From Tretioscincus oriximinensis (Eukaryota > Chordata > Lepidosauria > Squamata > Gymnophthalmidae), in assembly GCA_022410635.1 (NCBI GenBank), contig JAJVDF010000019.1, positions 4,108,497 through 4,172,496 of the forward strand: a DNA stretch of 64,000 nucleotides, given 5' to 3'. Shown piece after piece: positions 23,150 through 34,436 of this stretch. A program made the translations under genes and the position numbers. Each line of letters begins with the position of its first letter. Position 1 is the stretch's first letter. Below the pieces are notes generated by a model. It saw nothing but the letters and a program-made list of their open reading frames with translations, did no database searches and was not told where the DNA came from.

Positions 23150-23545
23150 AACATAAGAACCTAAGAGGAGTCCTGCTGAATGGAACCAGAGCCCATCTAG
23201 TCGTGCATTCAGTCTCACATAGTGCCCACCAAATGCACTTGGGCAGGCTCAAGCAGNAGAAGGAAAAACCATCACCTGTTCTTGAGTCCCTGGAAATGGT
23301 ATCTCAGGAATCCTGCCTGGTTTTTTTCCCCATCCTAATAGCCATTGATAACCTGTTCCCCATGAATTTATCTAATCCTATCTTGAAGCTATCAAGACTG
23401 CTAGCTACCACCTCTTCCTCTGGAACTGAATTCCAGAGGCCAATGATCCTCTGGGTGAAAAAATATTTTTCTTGTCTCTCCTAACTCTTCTGCTCATCAG
23501 CTTCAAGGAGTGCCCTCTAATCCAAGTGTTGTGTGATAGGGAATT
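23150..23545 (-). mobile_element. CR1 LINE, minus strand, decayed
   Basis: It opens with ACATAAGAACCTAAGAGGAG and CCAGAGCCCATCTAGTCG, then the complement of the ORF2 end (TACCACCTCTTCCTCTGGAA, CTCTGGGTGAAAAAATATTT) and ends near GTGTTGTGTGATAGGG. It belongs to the same 3' UTR subfamily as the 19.4 kb copy, with frameshifts and an N. Confidence 0.8.
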
Positions 23546-24319
23546 GTATGACTTCCATCTCAATTACACACCATGATTTGTTGCTGCTTAAAACAAGGCA
23601 AGATACCACAACCACTTGAGATGGTGCTGAGCCAACAAGATCTGGGCAATGATAACCCCCTCAGAGCTTGTCACAAATGAGTAATGAGCAGGCACTGCAA
23701 AGACAGGTGATCATGGCTATCAATCAGTCCTTTTGACCACATGCCAATTTTAATTTGTTTATTTGGCACATCTGTTGATTCCTTAAATCTCAGAATAGGG
23801 AGCTAGAACTTTATTCTTAGAGTGGNTCCTTATATTATTGAGGGAATAAAGACCACAAACTTCCAATATTTCTTGGTTTAATGTAAGGGGGGAAGGCAAG
23901 CAATACCCTTTACAAAGTCTCCTTTAAATTTTTGCACAGTCTCTGGGAAGTCACTACCATAATAATACCAGAAGATATGCAAATGTCAATTAACAGAGAA
24001 ACAGCTTGTTAAAATAACAGATGAGGGAAGATGAGTATTGGCAGGCTACTGGCAACCATTCCTCTGCCANCCACACTTGATGGGGGCATTACCGTTTTTT
24101 GCAAATTAGCACTTCTGATTAAATGTGCCAGAAAAATATTGTAGAAAAAGAAAAATGNGACATTTGGTGAGATTGTTAAAGCTGATGAGATTGAAGATGA
24201 TAGCATTCTTTCAGAAAGGTAATACACAGAGAGAGTAACTGAATGCTATATTTAATGAAGATGCAGTATGCAGAAATGGGAGCAAGCATGAGGAATATGT
24301 AGACTTCTAAGTGAATAAA
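23546..24319. other. Unassigned sequence
   Basis: Nothing recognised beyond single Ns and short AT-rich runs. Confidence 0.35.
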
Positions 24320-24464
24320 TTAATCCAGCTTCAGTGCACATTCAGAACTGAAAACTACAGCAGAAAAGTTATCACTAGTTTTCTTTATAAATTATCTACA
24401 CCAAAGATAGGTTTTCTGAATTGTAGAAGTCTTTAACTCTGGAAGTAGACTGAAGCTGGATTAA
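24320..24464. mobile_element. Foldback element, TTAATCCAGCTTCAG family
   Basis: TTAATCCAGCTTCAGTGCAC at 24320 faces GTAGACTGAAGCTGGATTAA, giving inverted ends of about 20 bp with two mismatches. Outside the right end lies GGTTGTGACCA, which resembles the outer TGGTCACA portion of the 39.2 kb copy. No coding sequence; superfamily unresolved. Confidence 0.55.
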
Positions 24465-25054
24465 AAATTGGTTGTGACCAATGCCTTAGGGTGTCGATTC
24501 TTTCAACATGCCCATCTGTCTCCAAGCCACTCATATGATCTTGGAAATTGTTGACTGCTAATAGCAGTGAAGGCTATAGATTTATCTCATGTCTGATATG
24601 GCAATTCAAAGACTGTCACAATTACTATCATAATTCAGTCTCCTTTTCTGCACAGTGTTCAAACTCTTACTGTATGCAAATAGGAATAAGTATAACCACA
24701 AGTTCCTCAGTGACCTTTCCTGTTGATATTCAAAAATTTTGGAACCAAGAGGAACATAAAAACATCTACTTACTCAGAGAAGAAATAGTCATGAAAAATG
24801 CCATCTCCCAAAGAAANAGAACTACCTCAGAACAGGTACTGCAAAATTGAATCAATAACTCTTAGAGATGATCCAAAAATGTATGATAGTTGTAGCTATG
24901 TGCAGGAGATGAAGGCAAAACCTTTACTTGCTCTTGCAAATGTCCTTTAGAGGCATACTGCCTGTCTTTCTAATGTAGAGGCAATAGAAAGGCATTGATT
25001 CCAGTAGCCATTGAATCAGTTCTCCATGAATTTGTCTGCTCCTTTCTTAGGCTA
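24465..25054. other. Unassigned sequence
   Basis: Contains a 100-codon frame with an unresolved codon (24548-24850) and no domain. Nothing else recognised. Confidence 0.35.
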
Positions 25055-25056
25055 TA

Positions 25057-25327
25057 TTTTTACAGTAAGGACCTGTTTCACATAAGGATTCTGTCCCAGC
25101 AAGTAATTGTTTAAAGAAGAACTCAGATTAGGCAGATAATAAAAGTTTGGTTACAGTGAAACANGAATGCATTAGACTGCTTCACGTGGAAACATTATTT
25201 TAGCTAGTAAATCATGTTATATTGAAATTTCACAAACCAATTACTATATTTAAGAAATATAGTAATTCTTTAAACAATTACTTGCTGGGACAGAATCCTT
25301 ANGTGAAACAGATCCTTACTGTAAAAA
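25057..25327. mobile_element. 271 bp MITE with 62 bp inverted repeats and TA flanks
   Basis: The left arm 25057-25118 (TTTTTACAGTAAGGACCTG, then TTCTGTCCCAGCAAGTAATTG) is almost perfectly complementary to 25266-25327, with one substitution and one N over 62 bp. TA lies at 25055-25056 and 25328-25329, consistent with a Tc1/mariner-like target duplication, although the right flank is A/T-rich and TA could be chance. The 147 bp centre contains a secondary hairpin (25240-25251 with 25255-25266) and no frame. Near-identical arms suggest recent activity or gene conversion. Confidence 0.75.
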
Positions 25328-25329
25328 TA

Positions 25330-26773
25330 AATAAATAANTTTTAATTAATCAGTTATTAGTAAAATAAATACTTCTTAAAATACAAAAAAATATTTAACG
25401 TATCTTTTATGTTTGGCTTCTTGCCTTATACTCTGAGATATCAAGTAAGATCACAACTAAAATGCCCAGGAATTAAAAGGAGTTAAATTAATTAAGAAAT
25501 ACCACTGTTGAATCAGTGTTAGAAACTCGTAGAGCAAGATGCAATTAATTATATGATTATATTTTAAATTATCCATGGAATAATAAATATGTTCAGAATT
25601 TACAGCTATACAGACAGCGATATTCTCATAGGTAGTAAATTCTGCTCTGAATAGTAGGCAGGATAATGTCTAAAAGGGATGCACAAGAATGCAATTTTCA
25701 TGTTTGGTTTACTATTGAAACTTCTTTTTAGTTCAGTACTGAGNGGATTCTTCACACAATGGTTGCAGACTTACTAGGGCTAAAAACAGAGTGGAAAGCA
25801 CTTTGGAAATTTGTGAAGTGAATACCAAATTCCCTGTCTGTTTGCACTGCTGCTTCAGCACCCCCACAGAACACGTGGCAACATCAGATTTCCTCCCACC
25901 TTGCTGCAGAGAAAGCCAGAAAAACCTGTTGTTCTAGCCAGGAAGGTGGGGAGAGGCAGCAGCTACTGAGATTAAGGTTGGGATGGCGTGCTTCCTGTGT
26001 GTTGGGTTGGTGCTGCAGCCAGTGAATTTAAAACAAAGGACCTCCCCCCATTTGCTCGCTTGTTCAGTTCTTCTCTTGCTTGCACTCAGGCACTGCTCCA
26101 CTGCTTCNTCACCTCCCCTTTGTCCCCCACTTCTTATGGCTGCCTTCATCTCATGCCCCTTTTCCACTCAGCGCCATTGGCAGATCCTGCATGGAGAAGA
26201 GCAGGGGCAGCGACAGGAGGAGCAACAGTGGCTGGAGTCGCCAAGGCATTGGAGGGGTTGGGCAGCTGAGGCGAGTTGCGCAGCTGCTCCAGTGGGCAGC
26301 AGCAGCAGGGGGCAGAGGCCGCAGTGAGGCAGTAAGGGGGGTCCCTTGCTCCCTACCCCGCCCCTCGTCTGCTGCTGCTGCCATCACCTTTGTGCCTCCC
26401 TCCAGTGGGCTCTTCTTTGTTCCCCTCCCTCCTCCCTCCCTCCCTGGCTACAAATAAAAATGAGATCATTGTTGGGATGGTGCGCTGCCTGAAAGGACCT
26501 GTTCACAGAATGGGTGTCAGGAGGAAGTGGCAGAAAATGTAACATGCACAGCCACCCAGCCCAGGAATGCCCCCTTCCACTATTGGCTGAGGCAACCATA
26601 ATGTCAGAGCTCAGCACGAGTCTGAAACAAGAGCACCCACACATATGAGAACGGTTACAGAGAATTCCGTAGTTCAATTAACTCGAATGGCATAAAACAA
26701 CGGCATTGACAGAATTTGACGAAGACCTCTGTAGCAGGAACAAATGGTATGCTTACGGAGGGAGGTGAGTGCA
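25330..26773. other. AT-rich stretch then a GC-rich, CpG-bearing block
   Basis: From 25330 to about 25850 the sequence is AT-rich with no feature. From about 25960 to 26460 GC content rises strongly and the block contains a GCAGCAGCAGCAGG tract (about 26296) facing CTGCTGCTGCTGCC (about 26370), and a C/T-rich run (26424-26450). Several overlapping frames exist in both strands but none has a domain, so they reflect composition. It might be a CpG island or a GC-rich transposon like the block at 54.6 kb. Confidence 0.35.
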
Positions 26774-26905
26774 CTTCAAAGTTGGTTTTTATGGTAACAA
26801 AATGTGGGTGGAGGACATTGGAGGTACTGTTGCATCTGTTTTTAACTCTAGGGTGTCTGCAGCCAACCAGGTGTCTGCATTTGTAAACATGGACATGCAG
26901 ACAAT
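26774..26905. repeat. Unclassified repeat, TTTTATGGTAACA family (copy 1)
   Basis: GTTTTTATGGTAACAAAATG, then GGTGGAGGACATTGGA and the hairpin GTCTGCATTTG/ACATGCAGAC are shared in order with 34437-34585 (TTTTATGGTAACACAATC, GGTGGACTTTGGA, GTCTGCATTTT to GCAGAC). The identical order suggests a dispersed family, perhaps a foldback element. Borders are approximate. Confidence 0.4.
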
Positions 26906-27645
26906 AGCATGTCCGATACAATGTGAATTTATTCAAACATCAACTGTTCATACAAGTCAACAAACAAGAACTGACAAGTTCTCCTCAAACTAGTCTAGAA
27001 TAAGTCATGATTGACAGTAAATACGGGATTCTGTAAGAATTGTGGCTTTTAAGGAAGGTCCACCTCAATGTTCCAATTATTATTTTAGAAATATAGATGG
27101 TGAAGTAGTATGAAATGACTGCAATCCAAGTTTGTTAATGAAAAGTAAAGATACCAGTTCTGTAGCTTTCTTGGTGATGAAAATATAATTCATGGTCAGC
27201 AGATGATTTAAATCCCACAAAATCTGCATTTATATCCAGATTTTGTTGCTCACTTACAATTCTGTTGACTCTACTCTCATAAATCAATACAGCAAAGACA
27301 GTATTATAGCCTGTGATGGCTTTGAGCTCAATGTAAACTTTATATCCTACAAAAGTAATTAATGATATGACCACAGAGAGAATATTCTGCATGTTTATTC
27401 ATTTTCTTAAACTTGCTTTACTCTAAACAGCAGCAGATTATAAATTGCTCTTCCTATAGAGCCCAGGCAAGGCTGATAAATTTCATGGTTTTGTCATGGT
27501 AAAAATATTAAATTTAATGCTTTGTCCGTGATTAATAGAAAACTATTAAGCAGGCAGCTCTTAAAACTGAAACAGAATTTCCAAGGTCACAGTTCAGGAA
27601 GAAGAGGAGATGGAGGGATTGGATGACACAAATGTACAAGTTTGG
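26906..27645. other. Unassigned AT-rich sequence
   Basis: No repeat ends, exons or RNA genes recognised. Confidence 0.35.
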
Positions 27646-27980
27646 GTACTGAAAACTACAGAAATAATGCCGGGTATCAAATAAAAATATCTCCGCCCGG
27701 TTGTGTGAGAGACTTCGGTGAACTTCTTCATGCCCCGAGAAAGACCCAGCCAAGGTTAGGTTTTATAAGTAACCCACCATTGAAGACATTTACAAAACTT
27801 CTCTGAACCCTNTCCTGGAGGAGCTTTTTACCTTACAATTGACACCTTTCTTGTAAAACTTAACCTTGGCTGGATCTTTCTCAGAGCCTGAAGAAGTTCA
27901 CCGAAATCTCTCACACAGCCAAGCGGAGATAGCCCCTATTTTGATTTGATACCCGGCATTATTTCTGTAGTTTTCAATAC
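27646..27980. mobile_element. Inverted-repeat element with about 130 bp arms
   Basis: The left arm (27646-27772) and right arm (27849-27980) are complementary over almost their full length: GTACTGAAAACTACAGAAAT at the left end against ATTTCTGTAGTTTTCAATAC at the right, with shared internal phrases (AATGCCGGGTATCAAAT, GTGAACTTCTTCA, CCAGCCAAGGTTA). The spacer is about 76 bp. The right arm carries CCTGAAGAAGTTCACCGAAA, which resembles the CTGAAGAAG...CGAAA signature of the Penelope-like tails. It may therefore be two terminal repeats in inverted orientation, or a large hairpin MITE. Confidence 0.65.
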
Positions 27981-28400
27981 ATTTTTTCAGCAGACATGTG
28001 GTGTCTTTTTGTTTTTTGTCTACTGTCTTGCCAGCACCACTCCCTCCATTGGTTTCTATATCTCACGTTTGGGTACTTGCATTTACTGGATGACTTCCTT
28101 TCTGGCCTGTTGTGGTGTGCACTTGATGTTGCTGTGACAGTTACTAAAAAATAAAATTAAGCCCAAATGGTTTTTCAATAACATTTAAGCAGTGTTCACG
28201 AATGAAGAAAAAAATATTCAACAAATGCCAAAAGGATGCAGGCAAGGTAAGTGAACTGTCGACAGGATGTAGATTGTATACACTTATGATACCTTCCTCA
28301 ACCAAAATGTCTGTTCCCTTTTGCTTCCCCTCCATACCCTACAAAGAAAAAAAAAAGATAAACTGGGTTGCTGGGTTATACAGGACTGGATGAAAGCAAA

Positions 28401-28476
28401 GCCCTGTTTGCACAGGTCTCAGTAATATTTTTAAGGATCTTTTGCAAAAGATCACTAAAGCCTGTGCAAACAGGGC
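28401..28476. repeat. 76 bp hairpin with 16 bp perfect arms
   Basis: GCCCTGTTTGCACAGG (28401-28416) is exactly complementary to 28461-28476, and the centre contains the perfect 18 bp palindrome GATCTTTTGCAAAAGATC. It looks like a small foldback element. No clear target duplication is visible at the borders. Confidence 0.6.
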
Positions 28477-30134
28477 CTAAAATAAGAAAGTATTGATATA
28501 TGAAGATACAGGACACAAAGCTCACAGATGGGCAAAAGACTNAGAGCAACAGGCACACTTACAACCAAGGGAATCAGCGTATGACAATAAAACTTACAGG
28601 AAGAAATGGACTTTAATGGCCCAATTTAGACCTGATATACACAATTGTTCTGACTGAGTAACTCCATTTGTTGTGATAGACTCCATTGTGCAAGGTTCTT
28701 NTGATGAATCAGGCCTCGGGAGAAACATGGGCAGGAACAAATACATCAAAGTAAAGACACAGAAGAAAATGCTGTAAAACAGCAGCAACAGTATATTTTT
28801 AAAGTATACAGTCTTCTCTGTGTTTGATTAGNGACTGAATCAGATGGCAATTCAGAACACCCCCAGCAGGATCAANGAGTCTTTCTATCTACATGTCCTA
28901 GGCCCAGTCAGAGCTCATCCCCAACTGTCTCCTGAATTTTCGTCATCTTCTCAGCAATTGCTGCGGGTTCAGCAATTTCCCTTGGGATTGTTGACTAAGG
29001 GCACTTCTTCATACATGATTTCTACTGAGTTGGTAGCAGCATCACCTTCAATCCGCCCCATGAGGCCACATATGTACGTACATCGATCCACTCACTAAAA
29101 AGGTCCATTGTCACAGAATTTCTAGGCATTGCAGTTTGTGTGATTCAACAGTGGGCATTTTGTAATATCCAAAAGAAAGTTTCGTGGGGATATTCAGTAA
29201 TGTGAACATGGCAGATCTCGCAAGNCTTTGGGACAATATGTAAAAGTTCATTGGCTCTTGGTTTGCAGAGAATGCTTGGGAATTATAGGAAAGCTTGCAG
29301 ATCATGCTAGGAATAGTAGTAAGGAAAGTGCAGCAATGCTTTATGGGGCTCTGTCATGTGACAAGATGTGTTGGAGAAGCATGGAAGTCTTGAGGTAGGT
29401 GAGGATAGGTTGCAAACTTGTTTGAAAAGAAATAGTGAGGCAAAACATGAAGTGAGGAAGCAGCCTGTATTTGAAATGTTTCCTTTTCCTTGCTGATAGG
29501 CAAAGAAAGATGGAAGAGTGATTTATGTCTTTTCCACAGGTAAGCTTTATTCTGGGACCTGAATGAAGATACTGATTTTTTAAGTATGATACTTTTCCTG
29601 TATGCATCTGCAATAAGGTTTGTATNGCATAATTTTATTTTTGTAAATCCAGGATACACAAATGCTGTTTTTACATTTGGGTAGTGTTCATTTCTTTATA
29701 CTTGGCAGGGATTTTTCATCTTTTATATCTCTGACCTTTTAAAAATATGAAATAAATATATTTTGTATATTATAGTGATTTGGGCATAGATAAGCAAAAT
29801 GTAAAATCTCTCCAGCTTTTGTGGCTTTGAATATTGTCTTGTCTTTTTAAAATCATGTAATCTGTAATCATGTAGATCATTTTTATAGTCATAATCTGAA
29901 TTCAGAACATAGCAGCATCCATTGAGGAAGAACTGGGCAGCATTGATGTATCTTTGTTTTGTATAGATTGTTCTTGAGAACTTGAGTAACATTATTGTAT
30001 TTATAACTGAAGAAAATACTTGTGGATATATCATCAGATTATATCATTGTAGGACTGCCAGATGCCACCGATTTCCCAGAAAATCCAGTTGTACACCACC
30101 ATCCAGGCTAAAAAGTCAAAAGTCTATGATTTTT
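28477..30134. other. Unassigned sequence
   Basis: The 28840-29100 part has a slightly higher GC and an 84-codon frame without a domain. The remainder is AT-rich. No repeat border, exon or RNA gene could be supported. Confidence 0.35.
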
Positions 30135-30275
30135 GTCCAGCAAAGGGGCTAGTAGTACTTAGAGACTAGTGTCTATGCAAGCTTATGCCATCTACCTTTC
30201 TACCGTCCGTCTCTAAATTTTACTAGGCCCTTTGCTGGACTTTCTACTAGACTAACACAGCTATTTCTCTGAAAT
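30135..30275 (+). mobile_element. Penelope-like tail in inverted arrangement
   Basis: GTCCAGCAAAGGGGCTAGTAG at the left faces CTAGGCCCTTTGCTGGAC (about 30222-30239). Between them lies CTATGCAAGCTTATGCCATC, and after them TACTAGACTAACACAGCTAT and TTCTCTGAAA, the terminal phrase of the family. One end of the element thus appears as an inverted duplicate of the other, like the copy at 46.9 kb. Confidence 0.5.
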
Positions 30276-30844
30276 AAGATTTTTGTGGTAGTGGTGGTGG
30301 GATTTGGGTAGTGGTCATTGGGGAGGGTGGAGGGGGGGCAGGATTTGGGAAAGGTGTGACAACACTATAAATATTGTCCTGATTTTTTACTTTTGCATTA
30401 TGGCGACCTTACATAGTTGTTTTTATCTACTTCCATACACTATTGTTAAGCATCATCAATGCGATACAAAATTATTGAAATGGTTTTTTTTNAATTTAAA
30501 ATTTCAAAATTCTATTTTGCTCTGACAGTTTTTGTGCTAAAGAACAAGAATCTTTTAATTTCATGACTCCTCATGATTTGCAGTGATCTTTGAGCCTGAG
30601 AAAATAAATCTATCACTACCTCCAGTTCTTCTCTCTGTATTTTCCAAGAAATGTTAGGAATTTTTCATTCTTTCTCTTTCATTCTTATTAGAGGTCTCTT
30701 TAATTCTTCCTCATTTTCTACCATCAAAAATAACATTATAGATACAAACAAATGGCAATCATCCAATTTATGGTAAATCCTGTTGAAAGCAGAGGTGAAA
30801 AAAAAATATTTCTACTGTTTAAGCATTCCAGCAAAATGCTACTA
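30276..30844. other. Unassigned sequence
   Basis: A G-rich stretch (30285-30350, GTGGTGGTGG and GGGAGGGTGGAGGGGGGGCAG) follows the Penelope-like tail. The rest is AT-rich without recognised features. Confidence 0.35.
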
Positions 30845-31030
30845 AAAGCCATAGAATTGGAGATCGCCAGAGTCATTAGGTCCATCTCTATCGAGAATAG
30901 GGTTAATCCCTCTTCACTGTGATAGCCTCCAGGTATTTGTAGACAGCTATCATGTCTCCTCTCAGTCTTCTCTTTTGCAGGCTAAACGCTACTAGGTCAT
31001 TTAGCTATTTCTCATTGGACATGGTTTACA
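30845..31030 (-). mobile_element. Old CR1 fragment, minus strand, ORF2 reverse-transcriptase end
   Basis: The plus strand shows GCCTCCAGGTATTTGTAGAC, AGCTATCATGTCTCCTCTCA and GTCTTCTCTTTTGCAGGCTA, which are the complement of the CR1 coding segment RLRGDLIAVYKYL and surrounding residues. It is more diverged than the other copies in the window and resembles CR1 families found across birds, turtles and crocodiles, so it is probably ancient. Confidence 0.7.
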
Positions 31031-31925
31031 GATCACTTATCACAACTGGCCCNTTCCCAGCAGCAGAAACTGTGCCAGGAAATGTTGCAGCAAGAGATAA
31101 CTTTGAAATTATTGCCTTTTCCATCCAGGCTGAGTTCCATTCTTGCTTCTGACATGCATACTTGCCTTTGGCCAGTAGTGGCATAAATGCATTCCTTTTT
31201 AAGCCAGGAATCTTGTCTGGGGTGTGTAGTGGAAGCAGTCATGAGGAAGCTGCATAAGGTACCACATGTATAGTGTTGGAATGAGCAAATGCCAATTGTC
31301 AAATGTTCTAGTTTCGTATCGTATCTCTTCTGCAATAAAAGCAGTAGCCTACTCTGAATTAAGTACTCTGCAGCTTCTCCTCTCAACAGATTCAGTATCT
31401 TCCCATGTTCTCATAATGATGTTGATCATTTGGCTGGCATTTCAGGACAAGGTTTCAGTGNATGACTTGACATTATATCTGTCTGACAGAGCTGGGTAGG
31501 AAGATTGTAGGAACAGAGTTTTGTTCACATGAACAATCCAAGTACTTTGGAGCATTATCTCACAGCTGTGTCTAATTGCTAGCCTCCCTCTGAGCTCTGA
31601 GTGGACACTAAGCTATGTCCATCCATCCACAATTGAGACTACATATGGATGAAACCTCAGTGACAAAATTTGCTGAGTACCCTTTCCTATCATCACCACC
31701 CATTCTTATCTAGACACATCCTATTGTGTTCAATGAATGGCTTAAGTGATATGGAACACGATGTCTTTCTTGAAGGCCATGAGGTAATGTTGGTACATCC
31801 AGATGAGTGATCTTTCATGTGGTTATTATGTGACTATAGTGTGATTGCCATATGGTTTGGCAACATTCACGTCTTAGTGGCGTATAGAATGCATGACTCC
31901 ATCATATACGATGCAGTATATGATG
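31031..31925. other. Unassigned sequence
   Basis: A 117-codon minus-strand frame (31033-31386) lacks a recognisable domain. No repeat ends are seen. Confidence 0.35.
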
Positions 31926-32368
31926 TGGAATACTGTGTTCAATTCTGGTCACCACATCTCAAGAGGGATATTTTGGAACTGGAGAAGGTGCAGAAAAGGG
32001 CAACAAAAATGATCAAGGGTCTGGAGCACCTCCCTTACGAAGCAAGGCTGCAACGTCTGGGCCTCTTCAGCCTTGAAAGNAGACGTTTGAGGGGTGATCT
32101 GATTGAAGTGTACAAAATCATGCATGGGATCGACAGGGTGAATAGAGAAAAAATGTTTTCTCTATCACACAACACAAGGACCAGAGGGCACTCCTTAAAA
32201 CTNTTGGGTAGAAAAGTGAGAACAGACAAAGGAAAGTATTTTTTCACCCAGAGGGTCATCGGCCTGTGGAATTTACTTCCTGAAGAGGTGGTGGTAGCTA
32301 ACAGCTTGGATAGTTTCAAGACAGGACTAGACAGGTTTATGGACACTAAGGGTATAAATGATTACTAA
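31926..32368 (+). pseudogene. CR1 ORF2 C-terminal fragment (about 147 codons)
   Basis: The frame is uninterrupted to the stop at 32368 apart from two N-containing codons. It contains the C-terminal landmarks of CR1-type reverse transcriptase protein: [76 protein letters not shown], and the DTKGINDY terminus. The endonuclease and the polymerase catalytic motifs are missing. Retention of the open frame suggests recent insertion, not function. Confidence 0.85.
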
Positions 32369-32576
32369 GATAGTTGTCTGGATGTAGCCTCCGGGATGGA
32401 GCAACAGGCAGGACTTTTGAAATACCATTTGCAGGGAGTCACGAACAGGAGCAGCATATTTTGCTTTCCTGTGTTTGGACTGCCCAGGTGAATCTGGTGG
32501 GCCTCTGTGTGACACAGAATGCTGGACTCGATGGGCTGTGGCCTGATCCAGTATGGCTCTTCTTATGTTCTTATGT
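31926..32576 (+). mobile_element. CR1 LINE with ORF2 C-terminus and full 3' UTR
   Basis: The copy starts within ORF2 and runs through a complete 3' UTR to TTCTTATGTTCTTATG. Truncation at the 5' side is typical of CR1. Its 3' UTR shares the AAGATAGTTGTCTGGATGTA form with the 2.0 kb copy. Upstream sequence (31817-31925) is unrelated, although the open frame happens to extend into it. Confidence 0.9.
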
Positions 32577-33787
32577 ATTAAAATAGATGGGGAAAGAAAA
32601 TTTAATAGCATTTTTACCTGCAAAACCATGTTCACTATAATGCATCTGGATGCAGATGCTGATAGCATACAGATGCCGATGCCGAAAATGGCGTCCATGT
32701 GTGAATGGTGTCAGTCATGCACACCCAGGTATTTTGCATCATAGGTAAGTAGTGTGGTCACTGCATGGTCACTGCATTGGTTCTGGGCAGCAGGTGATTA
32801 TTATGCAATACAATTAGTATGTGATATTGCTTCATTGCAGTACAATCAAGTGCCATCTGGATGGGGCCTATGTTAATGGAGAGGGTAATTGAGTTCTCAG
32901 TGGTTAGAGTAACTTCTTTGTGCGAACAACTTAGCCAGAAAGGTAGATGAAAGCATCAAAATTAGCCGAGTGTCATTTTGCACCTTAAGCTTCCTCTTTT
33001 GATAGCAAGCAGCATCAGAACTATCCACTTATTCTTCCATTAAGTGAAAGTAGCAGATGCCTACAGTCTGGTAAGCTCCTCTTGGCAGTGTTCCCATGGC
33101 ACACGCTGGGCTGTTTTGAACCATAACATGGCCATTATTTAAACTGCACCGGGACATACTAAGCTGACTTGTAGGTTTCTTATTCCTATTTTCTAACTTT
33201 TAATAATACTGCACTGCAGGATGCAGTCCTAAATTACTTGATTTGGAAAGCAATCTCTTCAACTGAATTCAATTTTCACATTAAAGAGCCTTCTAGATTC
33301 GAAACTTGATGACTGCATATCTGCGAGGGCAGGATCAAGCAGATGGTGTTGCTTGCAGGGTGTCAAAAAGAGAAAGCGTTATTCTGCAGGAATGGCTGGC
33401 TTTTTTTGGCTTGCTAATAAATTCAAACTTGTCTGCAAATACTTTGATCCAGGAAGATGATTATGCATTTCTGTAGAACAACTACTACACATTTCCTGGT
33501 ACTAAGAAGAAATAATGACACAAAGGTTCTGTTTTGCTATTCTCTACTTTGGGGGCAGTCGCATGGGACATAAAACGGAATGGAAAACGGAATTGAGAGT
33601 TCCAAACTGAAAATGAAGTGAGGACGAAAAATGCAGCCAAACCTAACTCAGGATCCACTCAGTCCCCATTTTAGTCCCCATTTTAGATCTGAGCACAGTA
33701 GTGAGTTCATAATTTGAGGCTAAAACAGGGGCTTGCACTGGACTAAGAAGCGAGGATGGCAGCTAGGATGGGGGGGGGGCGTCCTTG
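32577..33787. other. Unassigned sequence
   Basis: There is a short ATGC-rich hairpin-like patch near 32640-32690 (GCATCTGGATGCAGATGC). AGTCCCCATTTT is duplicated in tandem (about 33660-33685) and a G10-11 run lies near 33768. No exon or repeat border recognised. Confidence 0.35.
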
Positions 33788-34098
33788 GGCACGGATAGCT
33801 CGGTCGCTTAGGAATTCNTTTCTCATCTGGGAGATCGGGTTTCGAAGCCCTGTGTCGGACGTGGGGAGGGGTGAGCACTTTCCACTAGCCTGTAGCTTTA
33901 GCCAACCCAGCTATTCGAAAGCAGGAACTGCAAGAAATTGCAACTGACTACAAGTAGATACATGGGAACCACCAGAATGTGGTGGGGACGATAGAATGTG
34001 AGCCTTCAGGCAAAATACCCTTGTAAGCCGCTTTGAGTCCCTTTGAAAGGTGAGAAAAAGCGGAGTATAAGAACCCAGTTCTTCTTCTTCTTCTCCCT
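33788..34098 (+). mobile_element. Sauria-type tRNA SINE, best-preserved copy
   Basis: The head includes ATAGCTCGGTCGCTTAGGA (box A-like) and GGGTTTCGAAGCCCTG (box B-like, near the canonical GGTTCGAAnCC). The body has AGCCAACCCAGCTATTCGAA and CTACAAGTAGATACATGGG, and the tail TAAGCCGCTTTGAGTCCC, AAAAGCGGAGTATAAGAACC and (TTC)n. The intact RNA polymerase III boxes make it the best reference for this SINE family in the window. Confidence 0.85.
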
Positions 34099-34172
34099 CC
34101 TCCTCCCTCCATTTCTGCCCTCCGTCTTTCCCTCCCTCCTTTCATTCCTTCGTTCTTTCCACCTACCCTTCC
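34078..34172. repeat. Polypyrimidine tract beyond the SINE tail
   Basis: About 95 bases are almost wholly C/T (TTCTTCTTCTTCTCCC, then CCTCCTCCCTCC and TTTCCCTCCCTCC). It probably expanded from the SINE's (TTC)n end. Long mirror-like polypyrimidine runs can form triplex DNA. Confidence 0.75.
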
Positions 34173-34436
34173 TTCCCCCCTAGTGACTGATCACTGCCGA
34201 GCAGCTGACGGGAGATGGACAGCAGAAGCAAGCTGTCACTCATGCCCCTTCCTTCTCTCTCACCCAANCTGCAGAGCTATGCTGGGGAAAGAATTCCATT
34301 GGGCTTGAAGAAACTGTTTTTCCAGAGGAGGGAGGGAAGTAGCTGAGCAAGGAGGGACTTCCAAACAAAAGGGCCACTCTGTCACACACAGTTTCACCAC
34401 CAACTGCAGAGCAGAAACATGTGGTGTGTGTTTAGC

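Noticed and set aside
28844..29098. Possible processed gene fragment (serine/proline-rich frame)
   Set aside because: Two N-interrupted codons, no poly-A tail or flanking duplication, and no family resemblance.
33788..33870. Possible tRNA gene with box A and box B
   Set aside because: The tRNA-like head is followed by the SINE body and (TTC)n tail and recurs at four other loci, so it is a SINE, not a tRNA gene.
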